Positions 62,913 through 64,000 of a DNA stretch of 64,000 nt are shown here, piece after piece (position 1 is the first letter of the stretch; the number at the start of each line of letters is the position of its first letter). This stretch comes from Bacteroidaceae bacterium. GTDB taxonomy: Bacteria > Bacteroidota > Bacteroidia > Bacteroidales > Bacteroidaceae. The notes under the pieces are model-generated. The model was given only the letters and a program-made list of their open reading frames with translations. It ran no database searches and had not been told where the DNA came from. The DNA lies in assembly GCA_024398475.1 (NCBI GenBank), contig JAKSJB010000011.1, forward strand, positions 1 through 64,000. Reading direction: 5' to 3'. A program made the translations under genes and the position numbers.

Positions 62913-63185
62913 ATGACAATGTCAGAAGTGAATGCTACGGGTATGGATTCGCTGTATCCCGGGGTGTGTATTGAGGATTTGATCCTCATGCACACTTTCC
63001 CTGGAGGTACGTGTAAATACCGGGCGTGGGCAGACACTCTACTCGTCAATTTCTCAGGCAATCTCAGGGCCTCAATTAACGGACGAGAAGAAGTGGAAGC
63101 CCACGCCGATTGTATTATTGTAGGCAACAATTTGTCAAACTTAATTGCCTTATTGGGTTTCTATAGGCTATTTAATAGAGAATGA
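62913..63185 (+). CDS. Small protein of unknown function, first gene of the peptide locus
   Basis: A 90-residue protein (88 if the second ATG at 62919 is used) with no signal peptide and three cysteines (PGVCIEDL, GGTCKYRAW, HADCIIVGN). The C-terminus, CIIVGNNLSNLIALLGFYRLF, is hydrophobic. I do not recognise the family. Its stop overlaps the next ATG (ATGA, 63182-63185), so the two small proteins are made together, and both precede the putative peptide precursor. It could be a regulator, immunity protein or maturation helper; the sequence does not decide. Confidence 0.6.
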   Translation: MTMSEVNATGMDSLYPGVCIEDLILMHTFPGGTCKYRAWADTLLVNFSGNLRASINGREEVEAHADCIIVGNNLSNLIALLGFYRLFNRE

Positions 63186-63430
63186 AACATTATAATATAG
63201 TTGCCATAGAAATTACAAACGAAGGAAAGGTACCTGAGTTAAAACACCTAACTGTAAGTGGATTGGATATAGTTCACCAATCTCAAAACGAGATTGCCGA
63301 AATGGCACTTGCTGCAGTTAATAATGTTTCTGGAACAAAGGAAGTTAAGTTTGTGGCAGAGCTTTCCGAGGAAGACTTCAACAGATATTTCCACAATCAG
63401 TTAAAGGACTACATCAATTCAACGAATTGA
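63182..63430 (+). CDS. Small protein of unknown function, second gene of the peptide locus
   Basis: An 82-residue acidic protein, cysteine-free, predicted alpha/beta: a strand MKHYNIVAIEIT, a helix around NEIAEMALAAVNNV, a strand VKFVAELS and a helix EDFNRYFHNQLKDYI. No known motif. Its ATG overlaps the stop of the 90-residue gene by four bases. It lies 99 bases before the putative precursor gene on the same strand. A protein-protein interaction role is possible. Confidence 0.6.
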   Translation: MKHYNIVAIEITNEGKVPELKHLTVSGLDIVHQSQNEIAEMALAAVNNVSGTKEVKFVAELSEEDFNRYFHNQLKDYINSTN

Positions 63431-63440
63431 CTATACACAG

Positions 63441-63503
63441 AGAATGCAGATTCGCTGCAAAGGATGTATGCAAAGAGAAAGTCGATTCGCTTGATAGGAT
63501 GTA
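63441..63503 (+). repeat. Two 28-base imperfect direct repeats before the precursor gene
   Basis: Copy 1 at 63441-63468 and copy 2 at 63476-63503 agree at 22 of 28 positions; the shared cores are GATTCGCT and AGGATGTA. The spacing of 35 bases is compatible with paired protein-binding sites or a local duplication. Confidence 0.5.
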
Positions 63504-63529
63504 GACATAACCCTCTAATACTAATCATT

Positions 63530-63667
63530 ATGAAGAAGTATCAGAAAGCAAAGATGGTTGCTAAGAACCTTGCATCTGGCTCTTATGCTGCAGGTTGTCC
63601 AGCTGAGGAACGTGGCTGGGAAAACACCGGCAAATATAGCTGCATCAATTGCGAGCGTACCAAGTAA
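63530..63667 (+). CDS. Putative RiPP precursor peptide (45 aa, three Cys)
   Basis: The start ATG at 63530 gives a peptide beginning MKKYQKAKMVAKN, a Lys-rich helical leader, then ASGSYAAGCPAEERGWENTG and KYSCINCERTK. Cysteines are at 23, 38 and 41. The basic leader followed by a Gly/Ser-rich hinge and a short Cys-containing C-terminus is what a ribosomally made, post-translationally modified peptide precursor looks like. The next gene begins with a PqqD-like recognition domain, which binds such leaders. A longer frame from 63464 runs through the direct repeats and is not preferred. The modification is unknown; thioether or other Cys-centred crosslinks are plausible. Confidence 0.65.
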   Translation: MKKYQKAKMVAKNLASGSYAAGCPAEERGWENTGKYSCINCERTK

Positions 63668-63683
63668 ACTGTCAAAAAATCAT

Positions 63684-63723
63684 GGGGGGTGGAAAGGAAC
63701 TGTACTTTTCTTTCCCCCCCCCC
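63684..63723 (+). terminator. Strong hairpin with a ten-C tract after the precursor gene
   Basis: GGGGGGTGGAAAGGAA (63684-63699) can pair with TTTTCTTTCCCCCCCCCC (63706-63723), with a few G-U pairs and bulges. No T run follows, so it is more likely a partial terminator or RNA-stabilising hairpin that would keep precursor mRNA above that of the downstream enzyme. Confidence 0.6.
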
Positions 63724-63740
63724 TCTATTTCAAATAGACC

Positions 63741-64000
63741 ATGTTAGTAAAACAAAGTAAGAATACTTTTATCAGAACAACCGATCATTATGGCTATGTT
63801 ACTAATCAACTTACTCGTCATGATAGAACTTATGACGAGTCGGGAGCAGATTGGTTGAAAGAAATAAACAGAGAACCTCAAGAAATTGATGATATTGTGG
63901 CTCGCCTTGTCACTCTCTACGAGGATGCAGATCCTGAGATAATTAAATGTGACTTTATAGAATTTATTGAGAGTCTTGCTAAAGACAAATTCATTGTTAC
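63741..64000 (+). CDS. Partial protein with N-terminal PqqD-like RiPP recognition element
   Basis: The ATG at 63741 opens a frame that runs off the right edge after 86 codons. The start MLVKQSKNTFIRTTDHYGYV, then DESGADWLKEINREPQEIDD, DIVARLVTLYEDADPEI and the closing CDFIEFIESLAKDKFIV reproduce the PqqD pattern: a strand pair, an ESGADWLK-type helix, EIxxxL, a DxxxxxxD helix and a final FxxxLxxxxFI helix. In Bacteroidota this domain is commonly the N-terminus of radical SAM/SPASM peptide maturases, or stands alone. The rest of the gene lies outside the window, so the enzyme type is inferred. Confidence 0.7.
   Translation, partial: MLVKQSKNTFIRTTDHYGYVTNQLTRHDRTYDESGADWLKEINREPQEIDDIVARLVTLYEDADPEIIKCDFIEFIESLAKDKFIV

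Noticed and set aside
63464-63529. Longer form of the peptide precursor starting at 63464
   Set aside because: The added residues come from the direct-repeat region and contain no leader features; the ATG at 63530 starts a typical basic leader.

Overview
The window reads as chromosomal DNA of a Bacteroidota gut or rumen bacterium, most likely Prevotella or Segatella. The evidence is the repeated TAnnTTTG promoter element (Bacteroidota -7 box) in front of most transcription units, scarce Shine-Dalgarno sequences, many short lipoproteins, a class III fructose bisphosphatase, DUF4270 and NigD-like proteins, and a dense block of secreted xylan-degrading enzymes with signal peptides ending in AFAQ or similar. 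No tRNA, rRNA or CRISPR array was recognised.

Layout. 1-1.3 kb is an accessory scar: an unrecognised gene remnant, an RHS-repeat fragment and a HigBA-type toxin-antitoxin pair. 1.7-16.2 kb is mostly housekeeping: a ROK sugar kinase, a NigD-like lipoprotein with an acyltransferase, two tandem phenylacetate-CoA ligases with an ACT-domain protein, PEP carboxykinase, a family 2 glycosyltransferase, RecR, a SPOR lipoprotein, a GT5-like protein and a DUF4270 lipoprotein. 16.8-39.6 kb is a plus-strand xylan/arabinoxylan cluster, interrupted once by adenine deaminase on the other strand: a 1686-residue multi-CBM protein with no visible catalytic domain, CE1-type esterases, a GH8 exo-oligoxylanase, a GH43-CBM6, a GH31 alpha-xylosidase with a PA14 insert, two further esterases, a 252-residue secreted protein, a GH43 with a ricin-like tail, and a GH43-CBM6-GH43. 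No SusC/SusD pair or sensor regulator is present. 39.8-58.3 kb, mainly minus strand, holds three tandem FKBP isomerases, a sirtuin, a six-gene envelope/sugar operon (lipoprotein, LysE, RfbD, esterase, epimerase, PAP2), D-mannonate catabolism (uxuA plus an SDR), fbp, a GH13, fabD, a SprT-like protein and infC-rpmI-rplT. mfd follows with a TTG start and a small in-frame upstream ORF.

The genes fit together around hemicellulose: esterases strip acetyl and feruloyl groups, GH43/GH31/GH8 enzymes cut side chains and xylo-oligosaccharides, and the uxuA/SDR pair would process glucuronate from glucuronoxylan after conversion to D-mannonate. PEP carboxykinase and fructose bisphosphatase serve central carbon metabolism.

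The last 1.2 kb is the most novel part. After an ~800-base gene-poor stretch, a promoter and a structured leader precede two overlapping small genes of unknown function, then a 45-residue peptide with three cysteines, a strong hairpin with a run of ten C, and the start of a protein whose first 86 residues look like a PqqD-type RiPP recognition element. I read this as the left end of a RiPP biosynthetic locus cut by the window edge. A second theme is a set of degenerate short-word repeat arrays in the intergenic regions, some assembled into the same composite block at several places.
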